Below, one piece after another: positions 25,112 through 32,890 of a stretch of 64,000 nt of DNA. The first letter of the stretch is position 1; each line of letters opens with the position of its first letter. Position numbers and translations under genes: made by a program. The DNA is from Croceivirga thetidis (lineage in GTDB: Bacteria; Bacteroidota; Bacteroidia; Flavobacteriales; Flavobacteriaceae), in contig NZ_JAAWWL010000003.1 of the NCBI RefSeq assembly GCF_012272815.1, forward strand, positions 1-64,000, written 5' to 3'. A model generated the notes under the pieces. The model was given only the letters and a program-made list of their open reading frames with translations, was not told where the DNA came from and searched no databases.

Positions 25112-26644
25112 TCAGAACCTATCTGGATTTTCGATTATCTCATTGGCACGTTCTTTTAACTCTTTTAATTCTTTTGGTTCTTTTTTTGCGAGCAAATTGA
25201 GCATCATGCCCATTCGCTGATTCTTTTGAAAATGTTCTTTTTTATCATCTAAAAAGTTCCAATACAACGAATTGAAAGGACAACTTTCATCACCTGTTTT
25301 CTTAGTAGTACTATACACACATTCCTTACAATAATTGCCCATTTTGTTAATGTAATTTGCACTACTGACATAGGGCTTGGTCGCAACGATACCACCATCA
25401 GCAAATTGGCTCATACCGCGCGTATTGGTAATCTCAACCCATTGTAGTGCGTCGATATAAACACCCAAATACCAGGCATCGACTTCATCTGGGTGTATTT
25501 GTGCAAGAAGGGCAAAATTACCAATGATCATTAGGCGTTGAATGTGGTGCGCATACGCTTCATCAAGACTTTGACCAATAGCATGTTTTAAACAGTTCAT
25601 TTTGGTTTTACCTGTCCAGAAAAATTCAGGAAGTGGATTGTAATTCTCCAATTTGTTCATTTGGGCATATTCTGGCATCTCTTTCCAGTAAATACCTCGC
25701 ATGTATTCTCTCCAGCCTAATATCTGACGCACAAAACCTTCAACTTGAGAAATGTCAATGTTTGCTGTATTCGAATAATAATGGTCCAATACATAATCAA
25801 TCACTTCTTTTGGTGAAAGCATTTTTGAATTCATCGCAAAAGACAGACGGGAATGAAAAAGAAACTTCTCTTGGGTATGGAAAGCGTCTTGGTAATCACC
25901 AAAATGCACCAATAAATGCTCGCAGAAGTAGTTCAATAATTTGGTACATTCTTTTTTAGAAACAGGCCAATTGAATGATTTTGAATTAAGGTTTCCAAAT
26001 GTTTTTATTCCACTGTCCTCAATTTCATCTAAAATTTCAGAAACGTCTTTTTGAAAATTTAGCTCTTTGGGAATTTCAGGTTCACCCGACCATTTCTTTC
26101 TATTACTATGGTCAAAATTCCATTTGCCGCCATCAGGTTGCCCATTGACCATCATGATGTCGTGTTTTTTTCGCATCATGCGGTAAAAGCTTTCCATAAT
26201 CAATTGCTTTTTACCGGCGAAGAAATTTTTCAAATCATATCTAGATGTGTAAAAGTGTTCAGAATCAACAGCTTGTGATGTAATTGAAAGTGAATCGCAT
26301 ATTTCATTTAACTGCTTATCCAAACGCCATTCATCAGGTAGCTGATATTCGAAATGCTGGGCATCATATTCATCGATGAGGTCATCAATAAGATCAGGTA
26401 ATTTATGGGGATTGTCTTTGTCGTTAATTCTAAAATAACGCACCTTATGTCCTGCTGAAGATAGTTGATTTGAAAATTGTCTCATAGCAAGAAAGAAACC
26501 GACCACTTTTTGAATATGGTGTTTTACATAATCGGTTTCTTGCCGCATTTCGGCCATTACATAAATAACCTCATCATCAACAGTTTGAAACCAAGAATGA
26601 TTGCTATTCAGCTGATCACCAAGAATAAGTCGTAATGTTTTCAT
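25112..26644 (-). CDS. Iron-sulfur bacterial photolyase (DPRP / FeS-BCP family, probable (6-4) photolyase)
   Basis: A 510-residue member of the deoxyribodipyrimidine photolyase-related (DPRP) family, starting with the typical [13 protein letters not shown]. Four cysteines, Cys351 (MNCLKHAIGQ), Cys439 and Cys442 (YCKEC) and Cys455 (DESCPFN), match the spacing of the [4Fe-4S] ligands of Agrobacterium PhrB (350/438/441/454, as I recall). FAD-domain motifs such as GWREYMRG and WVEITNTRGMSQFADGG are present. Known members repair UV-induced (6-4) photoproducts in DNA with blue light. The ATG overlaps the stop of the upstream cryptochrome by 4 bp (ATGA), so the two are translationally coupled. Lesion specificity is inferred from the family. 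Confidence 0.92.
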   Translation of the reverse strand: MKTLRLILGDQLNSNHSWFQTVDDEVIYVMAEMRQETDYVKHHIQKVVGFFLAMRQFSNQLSSAGHKVRYFRINDKDNPHKLPDLIDDLIDEYDAQHFEYQLPDEWRLDKQLNEICDSLSITSQAVDSEHFYTSRYDLKNFFAGKKQLIMESFYRMMRKKHDIMMVNGQPDGGKWNFDHSNRKKWSGEPEIPKELNFQKDVSEILDEIEDSGIKTFGNLNSKSFNWPVSKKECTKLLNYFCEHLLVHFGDYQDAFHTQEKFLFHSRLSFAMNSKMLSPKEVIDYVLDHYYSNTANIDISQVEGFVRQILGWREYMRGIYWKEMPEYAQMNKLENYNPLPEFFWTGKTKMNCLKHAIGQSLDEAYAHHIQRLMIIGNFALLAQIHPDEVDAWYLGVYIDALQWVEITNTRGMSQFADGGIVATKPYVSSANYINKMGNYCKECVYSTTKKTGDESCPFNSLYWNFLDDKKEHFQKNQRMGMMLNLLAKKEPKELKELKERANEIIENPDRF

Positions 26645-27942
26645 CTAAATAAGGTTTCTTGAAGCCAAATGCGCTGAAATTTTCCAGCCTTGTCGTACAT
26701 CTCAGCTTGGCGCTTTATATTGAATTTACGGTCACGAGGGTCATTACCCACACCGCTATTGTACATCCAGTTACCCCAGTTGCTGTGAACATCGTAGTCA
26801 AGAAGTAGGCTTTCAAAATAAGCTGCTCCAATTCTCCAATCTTGCTTGAGTTCTTTGGCCCAATAACTGGCTACATTCTGTCGGCCTCGATTGCTCATCC
26901 AACCTGTTTCTTTCAGCTCTAGCATATTGGCGTTTACAAAGGGTTCTTGAGTAGTTCCATTAATCCATGAGTCCAGTACTTTTGAATTATTGGCCCACTC
27001 GTATGATTTGTTCAGAATTCCTCCTAAATAGAAAATTCTGTCTTTGTATTTGAGGCTTACATACTTGAAATAGTCACGCCAAATAAGCTCAAAAATGAGC
27101 CAATAGGTATCTTGATTTTTCTTTATTTGTCTTTCGTATTTTTTGACTTGATTATAAATGGTTCGAGATGATATACTACCATTTGCAAGCCAAGGCGATA
27201 GTTTTGAACTATAGTCGATTCCTATGAGGCCATTTCGTGTTTTTTTGTAAAATGATAATTTTTCGGTCTCCCAGAAATAATGCTGTATTCGTTCAAGGGC
27301 GGCATCTTCACCACCTTTAAATGGAAAGGCCGTTCTTGAATCAAGCTCGAAATCTTGATGTCCCAATTGTTCTAAGGTCGGAAGTTCAACTTCTTTCGCA
27401 ATTAAATTGGAAATCTCTTTTTTATCAGGGATGGGCAAGGGTGGCTCAACTTTGGAATATTTCTCACATTTCTTCCGAAAATTTGTAAACACATTAGGCA
27501 ACTGTTGGATTGAATCAAAAGGAATGGTTGAAGGATGAAATAAAAATTGTTCATACGAACCTATCATCTGTACATTACTTTCAAGATTTTGCCGAACCCC
27601 ATCGATAACTTCATTTTCATCTCTAGTCCATTCATTTTGATGGAAAATGGACTTAATATCATATTCTTGAACAATTTTTGGCAAAACCTTTTCAGGTCTT
27701 TCTAAATAGATTAATAGGGCAATGTTAAGTTCGGTAAGTGACTTTTGTACATCACGAATGGACTCCAATAAAAATTTAGTGCGGTATTTGCCGGTTTTTA
27801 CGAAACCATAATCTCCAATATCAAATTGGCGTGGATCAAAGCAATATACCGCAATAACCTTATCAAAAGCGCATGCTTTAGTTAGTGATTGATTATCGTT
27901 TACGCGAAGGTTGTTGGTAAACCAAACTAGACTCGTATTCAT
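26641..27942 (-). CDS. DASH-type cryptochrome / photolyase
   Basis: A 433-residue photolyase-superfamily protein. The N-terminal Rossmann-like antenna domain begins [19 protein letters not shown]. The FAD-binding domain contains [28 protein letters not shown] and [18 protein letters not shown], patterns of the cryptochrome DASH group, whose members repair pyrimidine dimers in single-stranded or looped DNA or act in light sensing. I use ATG 27942, because it gives the standard N-terminus and overlaps the upstream DUF2256 stop as ATGA. An upstream in-frame extension would add only seven residues. It is the middle gene of a three-gene light-damage operon. Confidence 0.92.
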   Translation of the reverse strand: MNTSLVWFTNNLRVNDNQSLTKACAFDKVIAVYCFDPRQFDIGDYGFVKTGKYRTKFLLESIRDVQKSLTELNIALLIYLERPEKVLPKIVQEYDIKSIFHQNEWTRDENEVIDGVRQNLESNVQMIGSYEQFLFHPSTIPFDSIQQLPNVFTNFRKKCEKYSKVEPPLPIPDKKEISNLIAKEVELPTLEQLGHQDFELDSRTAFPFKGGEDAALERIQHYFWETEKLSFYKKTRNGLIGIDYSSKLSPWLANGSISSRTIYNQVKKYERQIKKNQDTYWLIFELIWRDYFKYVSLKYKDRIFYLGGILNKSYEWANNSKVLDSWINGTTQEPFVNANMLELKETGWMSNRGRQNVASYWAKELKQDWRIGAAYFESLLLDYDVHSNWGNWMYNSGVGNDPRDRKFNIKRQAEMYDKAGKFQRIWLQETLFR

Positions 27943-28076
27943 TTTTTTGAGCTTCTTCTGCATTTTTCACTGCAGTATTTGACATTTTCCCAATCACGCT
28001 CCCATTTTTTGCGCCAAGAGAAGGCACGATTACAAACCAAACACGTTTTTTGTGGAAGATGAACTTTCTTGTGCAT
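27939..28076 (-). CDS. DUF2256 mini-protein, photolyase-operon leader gene
   Basis: A 45-residue frame starting [19 protein letters not shown] and continuing with [20 protein letters not shown]. This is the typical DUF2256 pattern: CxxC, a WRKKWERDW box and CSxxC, so a small four-cysteine protein expected to bind zinc. DUF2256 genes are commonly found next to cryptochrome/photolyase genes; their role is not established. The stop overlaps the ATG of the DASH cryptochrome (ATGA), which strongly supports it as a real coupled gene. A weak -7 candidate, TAGTTTTG on the minus strand at 28086-28093, lies directly upstream. Confidence 0.9.
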   Translation of the reverse strand: MHKKVHLPQKTCLVCNRAFSWRKKWERDWENVKYCSEKCRRSSKK

Positions 28077-28190
28077 ATTGTTTAACAAAACTAACAAAAG
28101 AATAAACAAAAATTAAATTTGATGGAGTTGAATGTCGTTAAACAATTCTCAAAATTGTCTATTTTCGATATTTAAAGGCTTTCTCAAATT

Positions 28191-29537
28191 ATGGGTCAAT
28201 CTCCAAAGAATATTGCCATTGTAGGTTCAGGACTAGTAGGGTCATTACTTGGAATTTTTCTAAAGCGACATGGTCATACCGTAACAGTTTTTGATCGTAG
28301 ACCTGATATTCGTACGATTGAATTCTCTGGACGCAGCATTAATTTGGCCATGAGCAATCGAGGCTGGCGAACTTTGGGCAAACTCGGTCTGGAGGATGAA
28401 ATAAAGCAAATCGCCATTCCGATGTACCAAAGGGCAATGCACGTCAATGAAAAGCCTGTATATTTTCAGAAATATGGCAAGGAAGGAGAGGCCATCTGGA
28501 GTATCGGTCGGGGTATTCTTAATCGTAAAATGATTGATTTAGCCGAGAGTGAAGGTGTGCGTTTTCAATTCAATGAAAAAGTTTGGGATGTAAATTTACC
28601 TGAGGCCAAGTTATATACCGGTGATAGCGAAAAAGGAGTTTGGGAAGAATATCAATTCGATTTAATTTTTGGTTGTGATGGGGCTTTTTCTAGAGTTCGT
28701 CATAAAATGCAACGAAGAAGTAGATTTGATTATTCACAAGATTTTATAGACGTAGGGTACAAGGAGTTGACCATACCACCAGATAAGAATGGGAATCATC
28801 TTTTAGATAAGAATTCTTTTCATATTTGGCCAAGGGGCAGATTTATGCTTATCGCGCTTCCCAATTTAGATGGAAGTTTTACCTGTACCTTGTTTTTGCC
28901 TTTTGAGGGAGAAATTTCATTTGAACAATTATCCACCAAAAAAGAAGCCAAATCATTTTTCGAAACGTACTTTCCGAATGTGCGTAACCAGATTGAGAAT
29001 TTAATAGAAGACTTTTTCAAAAACCCAACCAGTGCCATGGTTACCATGAAATGTTATCCTTGGACATATTGGAACAAAGTCGCCTTGGTAGGTGATTCAG
29101 CCCATGCAGTCGTACCGTTTTATGGACAGGGAATGAATGCAGGTTTCGAAGATATTAGCGTTTTGGATGATTTGATGAATGAACTCGGCGATGACTGGGA
29201 TTCCATATTTTCCACTTATCAAAAGTCGAGAAAGCCAAATGCAGATGCCATTGCAGAATTGAGTTATCGCAATTTTATAGAAATGAGCAGTAAAACAGCG
29301 GACCCGATGTTTTTGTTGCAAAAACAAATAGAAAAGCGTTTTGCTGCCAAGTATCCTGATAAATGGATTCCTGTTTACAGTCGTGTAACTTTTTCAGACC
29401 GACCTTATTCAGAAGCGCTTAAAATTGGGGATAAGCAAGAAAAAATTATGCAAGAGGTGATGCAAATTGCCGATATTAAAGAAAAATGGGATTCCAAGAT
29501 GGTCGAAGAAAAAATCTTGAAGTTAATGGATAGGTAA
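28191..29537 (+). CDS. kmo: Kynurenine 3-monooxygenase
   Basis: A 448-residue FAD-dependent aromatic hydroxylase that converts L-kynurenine to 3-hydroxykynurenine with NADPH and O2, in tryptophan breakdown or quinolinate/NAD synthesis. The dinucleotide motif IAIVGSGLVGSLLG is at about 8-21. GRSINLAMSNRGW is the kynurenine-monooxygenase version of the substrate loop. GDSAHAVVPFYGQGMNAGFED is the second FAD motif. The length fits bacterial KMO. No other kynurenine-pathway gene is nearby. An inverted repeat ACAATT-N5-AATTGT lies about 35-50 bp upstream (28142-28158). It converges with the DUF4174 gene with 1 bp between stops. Confidence 0.9.
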   Translation: MGQSPKNIAIVGSGLVGSLLGIFLKRHGHTVTVFDRRPDIRTIEFSGRSINLAMSNRGWRTLGKLGLEDEIKQIAIPMYQRAMHVNEKPVYFQKYGKEGEAIWSIGRGILNRKMIDLAESEGVRFQFNEKVWDVNLPEAKLYTGDSEKGVWEEYQFDLIFGCDGAFSRVRHKMQRRSRFDYSQDFIDVGYKELTIPPDKNGNHLLDKNSFHIWPRGRFMLIALPNLDGSFTCTLFLPFEGEISFEQLSTKKEAKSFFETYFPNVRNQIENLIEDFFKNPTSAMVTMKCYPWTYWNKVALVGDSAHAVVPFYGQGMNAGFEDISVLDDLMNELGDDWDSIFSTYQKSRKPNADAIAELSYRNFIEMSSKTADPMFLLQKQIEKRFAAKYPDKWIPVYSRVTFSDRPYSEALKIGDKQEKIMQEVMQIADIKEKWDSKMVEEKILKLMDR

Positions 29538-29538
29538 G

Positions 29539-29922
29539 CTAGTTTTTCCTCATTTCAGCCCTTCGCATAGGCATTGAATCAATCAGGGCGAATACATCTT
29601 TTGGGTCAACAAAGAATTGTTTCTTCAATTTAAGGCCGCCATCTTTTCCAATTAAAAGAACCCCTTCGAATCTTTCAGAAATATCAAATCGCTCCTTGAG
29701 TTCTTTCTTGTCTGATGATAATTCCAGGAGCACTAAATCACGTTCTACGAGTTCTTTTTTAAGCGTACTGAACGATTTTCTCTGTGCTAGTAGACTTGAG
29801 TTTTCTGTCTTCGCAACCAATACTAGTATGCGGTTCTTCCATTGGTAATCAGCTAAACTCTGGGAGAATGCCATATGAGAAAATAAAAGAAAAGCAATTG
29901 CTACCAATCCGATTTTAGCCAT
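29539..29922 (-). CDS. Secreted DUF4174 protein
   Basis: A 127-residue protein with signal peptide MAKIGLVAIAFLLFSHMAFS, then a DUF4174 domain (DYQWKNRILVLVAK near the start, RFEGVLLIGKDGGLKL in the second half). The fold is thioredoxin-like by family, but no CxxC motif is present, so redox chemistry is unlikely. I start at ATG 29922. A GTG five codons upstream lies in the terminator of the preceding operon and would weaken the signal peptide. Function unknown. Confidence 0.8.
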   Translation of the reverse strand: MAKIGLVAIAFLLFSHMAFSQSLADYQWKNRILVLVAKTENSSLLAQRKSFSTLKKELVERDLVLLELSSDKKELKERFDISERFEGVLLIGKDGGLKLKKQFFVDPKDVFALIDSMPMRRAEMRKN

Positions 29923-29927
29923 AAATA

Positions 29928-29951
29928 AAAAAGCCACCGTTACGGTGGCTT
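29928..29951 (-). terminator. Terminator after the coiled-coil zinc-ribbon relative
   Basis: Stem AAGCCACCG / CGGTGGCTT with a 3-nt loop, followed on the minus strand by a T-rich run. It lies just after the stop at 29956 and just before the DUF4174 start. Confidence 0.8.
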
Positions 29952-29955
29952 GTTT

Positions 29956-30735
29956 TTAAAGTTTTGCAAACATTTTTGTCATCTTTTCTAACTCTTCCTC
30001 GGCCAAAACCGGGTCAACCAAGATACGACCACTATGTTCGTCAGTGATAATTTTCTTCCTCGTAGCAATTTCAACTTGAACCTGTGGCGGAATCGTAAAG
30101 AAAGAACCACCAGAAGCACCTCTTTCAATAGGTACTACTGCCAATCCGTTTTTAACACTACTTCTGATTCTTTTGTACGCATTAACTAAGCGCTCTTCAA
30201 TTTTGTCTTCAAATTCCTCAGACTTTTTAAGAAGTGCTTTTTCTTCTTTTTCGGTTTCGGCCAAAATAGCATCGAGCTCCCCTTTTTTGTGTTTAAGGTG
30301 GCTTTCACGCTCGGTTAAACGCTCTTTGGTCTCAGAGATAACCTCTTTCTTCTGATCTATTTGTGCCTTGAATTCTTTTATGTGCTTTTCTGCTAGTTGA
30401 ATTTCAAGCTCTTGAAACTCAACTTCTTTGCTCAATGAGTTGAACTCACGGCTATTCCTTACGTTCTTTTGCTGCTCTGAATATTTTTTGATTAAAGCTT
30501 TTGATTCTTCAATCATATTCTTTTTCGCAGTGATTTCGTAGTTAACCGTTTCGATATCGGTTTTTAGCTTGTCAATTCGGGTTTTCAATCCTGACACTTC
30601 ATCGTCTAAATCTTCAACTTCCAATGGAAGTTCACCCCTAACATTTCGTATTTCGTCAACCCTTGAATCAATCAATTGCAAATCATACAATGCCCTTAAC
30701 TTGTCTTCAACGGTCGTTTCGGTTTTTTTAGCCAT
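29956..30735 (-). CDS. Coiled-coil protein of the zinc-ribbon (zf-RING_7 / DUF164) family lacking zinc ligands
   Basis: A 259-residue protein. Residues about 12-195 are a long heptad-rich coiled-coil hairpin, followed by a C-terminal module. Related bacterial proteins end in a C4 zinc ribbon with CGGC and CEHCGR. Here the aligned positions read S208GGS211 (in RGASGGSFFTIPPQ) and D232EHS235 (in TDEHSGRILVD), and the whole protein has no cysteine. The framework (IPPQ, RKKII, GRILV) is kept, so the fold may persist without metal. It starts 3 bp after the stop of the Nif3-like gene, a conserved pairing in many bacteria. Function unknown; a nucleic-acid or ribosome-related role has been suggested for the family. 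Confidence 0.85.
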   Translation of the reverse strand: MAKKTETTVEDKLRALYDLQLIDSRVDEIRNVRGELPLEVEDLDDEVSGLKTRIDKLKTDIETVNYEITAKKNMIEESKALIKKYSEQQKNVRNSREFNSLSKEVEFQELEIQLAEKHIKEFKAQIDQKKEVISETKERLTERESHLKHKKGELDAILAETEKEEKALLKKSEEFEDKIEERLVNAYKRIRSSVKNGLAVVPIERGASGGSFFTIPPQVQVEIATRKKIITDEHSGRILVDPVLAEEELEKMTKMFAKL

Positions 30736-30738
30736 ACT

Positions 30739-31833
30739 TTAAAAATAATTCACAGGATTCGTAATGCTTTCCGATAAAGCGACTGCAAAATTAGGAATTT
30801 TTTCGGTAAGGAAATCGACCAAAAGGTTTTTTGTAAACTGTTCACTTTCAAAGTGTCCAATATCTGCCAAAACCAGTCGATTTTCTGCCTCAAAAAAGTT
30901 GTGGTATTTTAAATCGGCAGTGAGAAATATATCGGCCCCTATTGCTTTGGCTGCCCCAATCGCAAATGCCCCGCTACCACCAAGAACCGCCACCTTTTTA
31001 ATGGGTTTGCCCAATAATTTAGAGTGTCTTATTGATTGAATCCCAAATTTATCTTTGACAAGATTTAAAAATTCTTTCTCGGAAAGCTCGGATCCCAATA
31101 CACCAAACATTCCCATACCAATTTTTTGATTTGTATTTTCTAAAGTTGTTAGCTCATAAGCTACTTCTTCGTAGGGGTGATGTTCAAAAAGTGCACTCAA
31201 GACTTTCTTTTCTTTTGATGCTTCAAAGGTTATATGAAGCTGTTCTTCTTGTTCAAAATGAATTTGACCTTTTACCCCTAAAGTCGGATTTGATTCTTCA
31301 TTCCCTTTAAAGCTACCTGTCCCCACTGCACCAAAACTACAGTTGTCATAATTGCCTATGGCACCTGCACCTGATTTGAAGAGTTGATTTTTGAGTTCTT
31401 TTGCCGCTTCTACCGGCACATAGGTTACCAATTTTTTGATTGTCCCCTTTTTAGGAATCAAAACTTTTTGATTTTTGAGCCCAAGTACTTGACAAATTTT
31501 AGCACTCACTCCTAAATGACTATTGTCCAAGGCGGTATGAATGCTGTAAATAGCAATGTCATTTTTTATGGCTTTTTGTACAACCCTTTCAACATAATTA
31601 CTTCCGGTAAGTTTCTTTAAACCCTTAAATATGATGGGATGAAAACTAACGATTAAGTTGCATCCTTTGGAAATGGCCTCTTCGACTACATCTTCCAAAG
31701 TGTCCAACGTAACCAATATTCCCTTAAGCTCATCATTTGAATTACCAACCAAAAGACCCACATTGTCAAAATCTTCAGCATAATGCAATGGGGCAAGTTC
31801 ATTAAGAAGTGTACAAACTGATTTAATCTTCAT
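30739..31833 (-). CDS. Nif3-like dinuclear metal centre protein (YbgI/YqfO family)
   Basis: A 364-residue Nif3-family protein. Metal-site motifs seen: SFHPIIFKGLK (about 63-73), IHTALDN (about 97-103) and DIGHFESEQ near the C-terminus. The middle, about 130-235, holds the CutA-like insertion found in longer members such as Bacillus YqfO. Members form hexamers with a dinuclear metal site; the substrate is not settled, despite the label GTP cyclohydrolase 1 type 2 homologue. It is first in a two-gene operon with the coiled-coil protein and divergent from lpxK. Confidence 0.9.
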   Translation of the reverse strand: MKIKSVCTLLNELAPLHYAEDFDNVGLLVGNSNDELKGILVTLDTLEDVVEEAISKGCNLIVSFHPIIFKGLKKLTGSNYVERVVQKAIKNDIAIYSIHTALDNSHLGVSAKICQVLGLKNQKVLIPKKGTIKKLVTYVPVEAAKELKNQLFKSGAGAIGNYDNCSFGAVGTGSFKGNEESNPTLGVKGQIHFEQEEQLHITFEASKEKKVLSALFEHHPYEEVAYELTTLENTNQKIGMGMFGVLGSELSEKEFLNLVKDKFGIQSIRHSKLLGKPIKKVAVLGGSGAFAIGAAKAIGADIFLTADLKYHNFFEAENRLVLADIGHFESEQFTKNLLVDFLTEKIPNFAVALSESITNPVNYF

Positions 31834-31876
31834 TCTCTCGGAAAAACGTAAGGCTAAAATATCATAATTTCGTCGA

Positions 31877-32890
31877 ATGCGATGGCTTAGAATTATTGCC
31901 GCTCCGATTGCCCTGATTTATGCTCTGGTGGTATACCTCAGGAATTTTCTTTTTGATGTTGGTTTTTTTAAGTCCACTATCTCTAATACACCCACGATTT
32001 GTGTAGGGAATTTGAGTTTGGGTGGAACGGGTAAAACCCCCATGATTGATTTTCTCGTAAGCAACTTGAAGCAAAAAAAGAAAATAGCTGTGCTCAGTCG
32101 AGGTTACCGGCGAAAATCTAAAGGATTTCAGCTTGCAACCGAAAAATCAACTGTTGAAGTTTTAGGAGACGAACCCTTTCAGCTCTATCGAAAGCACCCT
32201 GATGTTACTCTTGCAGTGGATGCAGATAGGGTCAACGGAATTCAAAAACTGGAAGAATTAGGAGACTTCGATTTAATTCTGTTGGATGATGCTTTTCAAC
32301 ATAGAAAGGTAAAGCCAACACTTTCCATTTTGTTAACGACTTTCGATAAACCATATACGAACGATTTCTATTTACCAACCGGAAGTCTTCGAGATGCTAA
32401 AAATCAATCAAAGCGAGCTGATTTAATTATTGTAACAAAATGTCCTTCAAGTTTGTCAAAAAAAGATTGTAAAGCTTTTTCAAATAAGATAAAACCGTTG
32501 GAACATCAAAATGTCCTGTTTGCTTCTTTGCGTTATGCTGAAAACTTTATCAACGACGAGCAAACTTTAACTTTCGAAGAATTGGCCAATAAAAAATTGG
32601 CTTTGGTTACCGGAATCGCCAAACCTGAACCATTGGTGGCCCAATTGAAATCGAAAGAACTACAGTTTGAGCACTTAAAGTTCAAGGATCATTATTTCTT
32701 TTCAGCGAAGGACATCGAACACTTTTCTCAATTTGAGGTTGTTCTAACTACTGAAAAAGACTTTGCTCGATTAGGCAATAAGTTGAACAATCTTTATTAC
32801 TTACCAATTGCACACCATTTTTTGAATGGGGGAGAAGAAGAACTGCTTAAGAAAATCGAAGATTTGACTAAGCCTGACTGGCAGTCTTGA
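31877..32890 (+). CDS. lpxK: Tetraacyldisaccharide 4'-kinase
   Basis: A 337-residue inner-membrane-associated kinase of lipid A synthesis. It phosphorylates the 4' position of tetraacyldisaccharide 1-phosphate to give lipid IVA. An N-terminal membrane helix (about 5-24) is followed by the Walker A motif GNLSLGGTGKTP (44-55). LSRGYRRK, GDEPFQLY and LLDDAFQHRK are typical LpxK motifs. The length fits the family (about 330). Its 3' end overlaps the converging histidine-kinase gene by 23 bp. Confidence 0.93.
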   Translation: MRWLRIIAAPIALIYALVVYLRNFLFDVGFFKSTISNTPTICVGNLSLGGTGKTPMIDFLVSNLKQKKKIAVLSRGYRRKSKGFQLATEKSTVEVLGDEPFQLYRKHPDVTLAVDADRVNGIQKLEELGDFDLILLDDAFQHRKVKPTLSILLTTFDKPYTNDFYLPTGSLRDAKNQSKRADLIIVTKCPSSLSKKDCKAFSNKIKPLEHQNVLFASLRYAENFINDEQTLTFEELANKKLALVTGIAKPEPLVAQLKSKELQFEHLKFKDHYFFSAKDIEHFSQFEVVLTTEKDFARLGNKLNNLYYLPIAHHFLNGGEEELLKKIEDLTKPDWQS

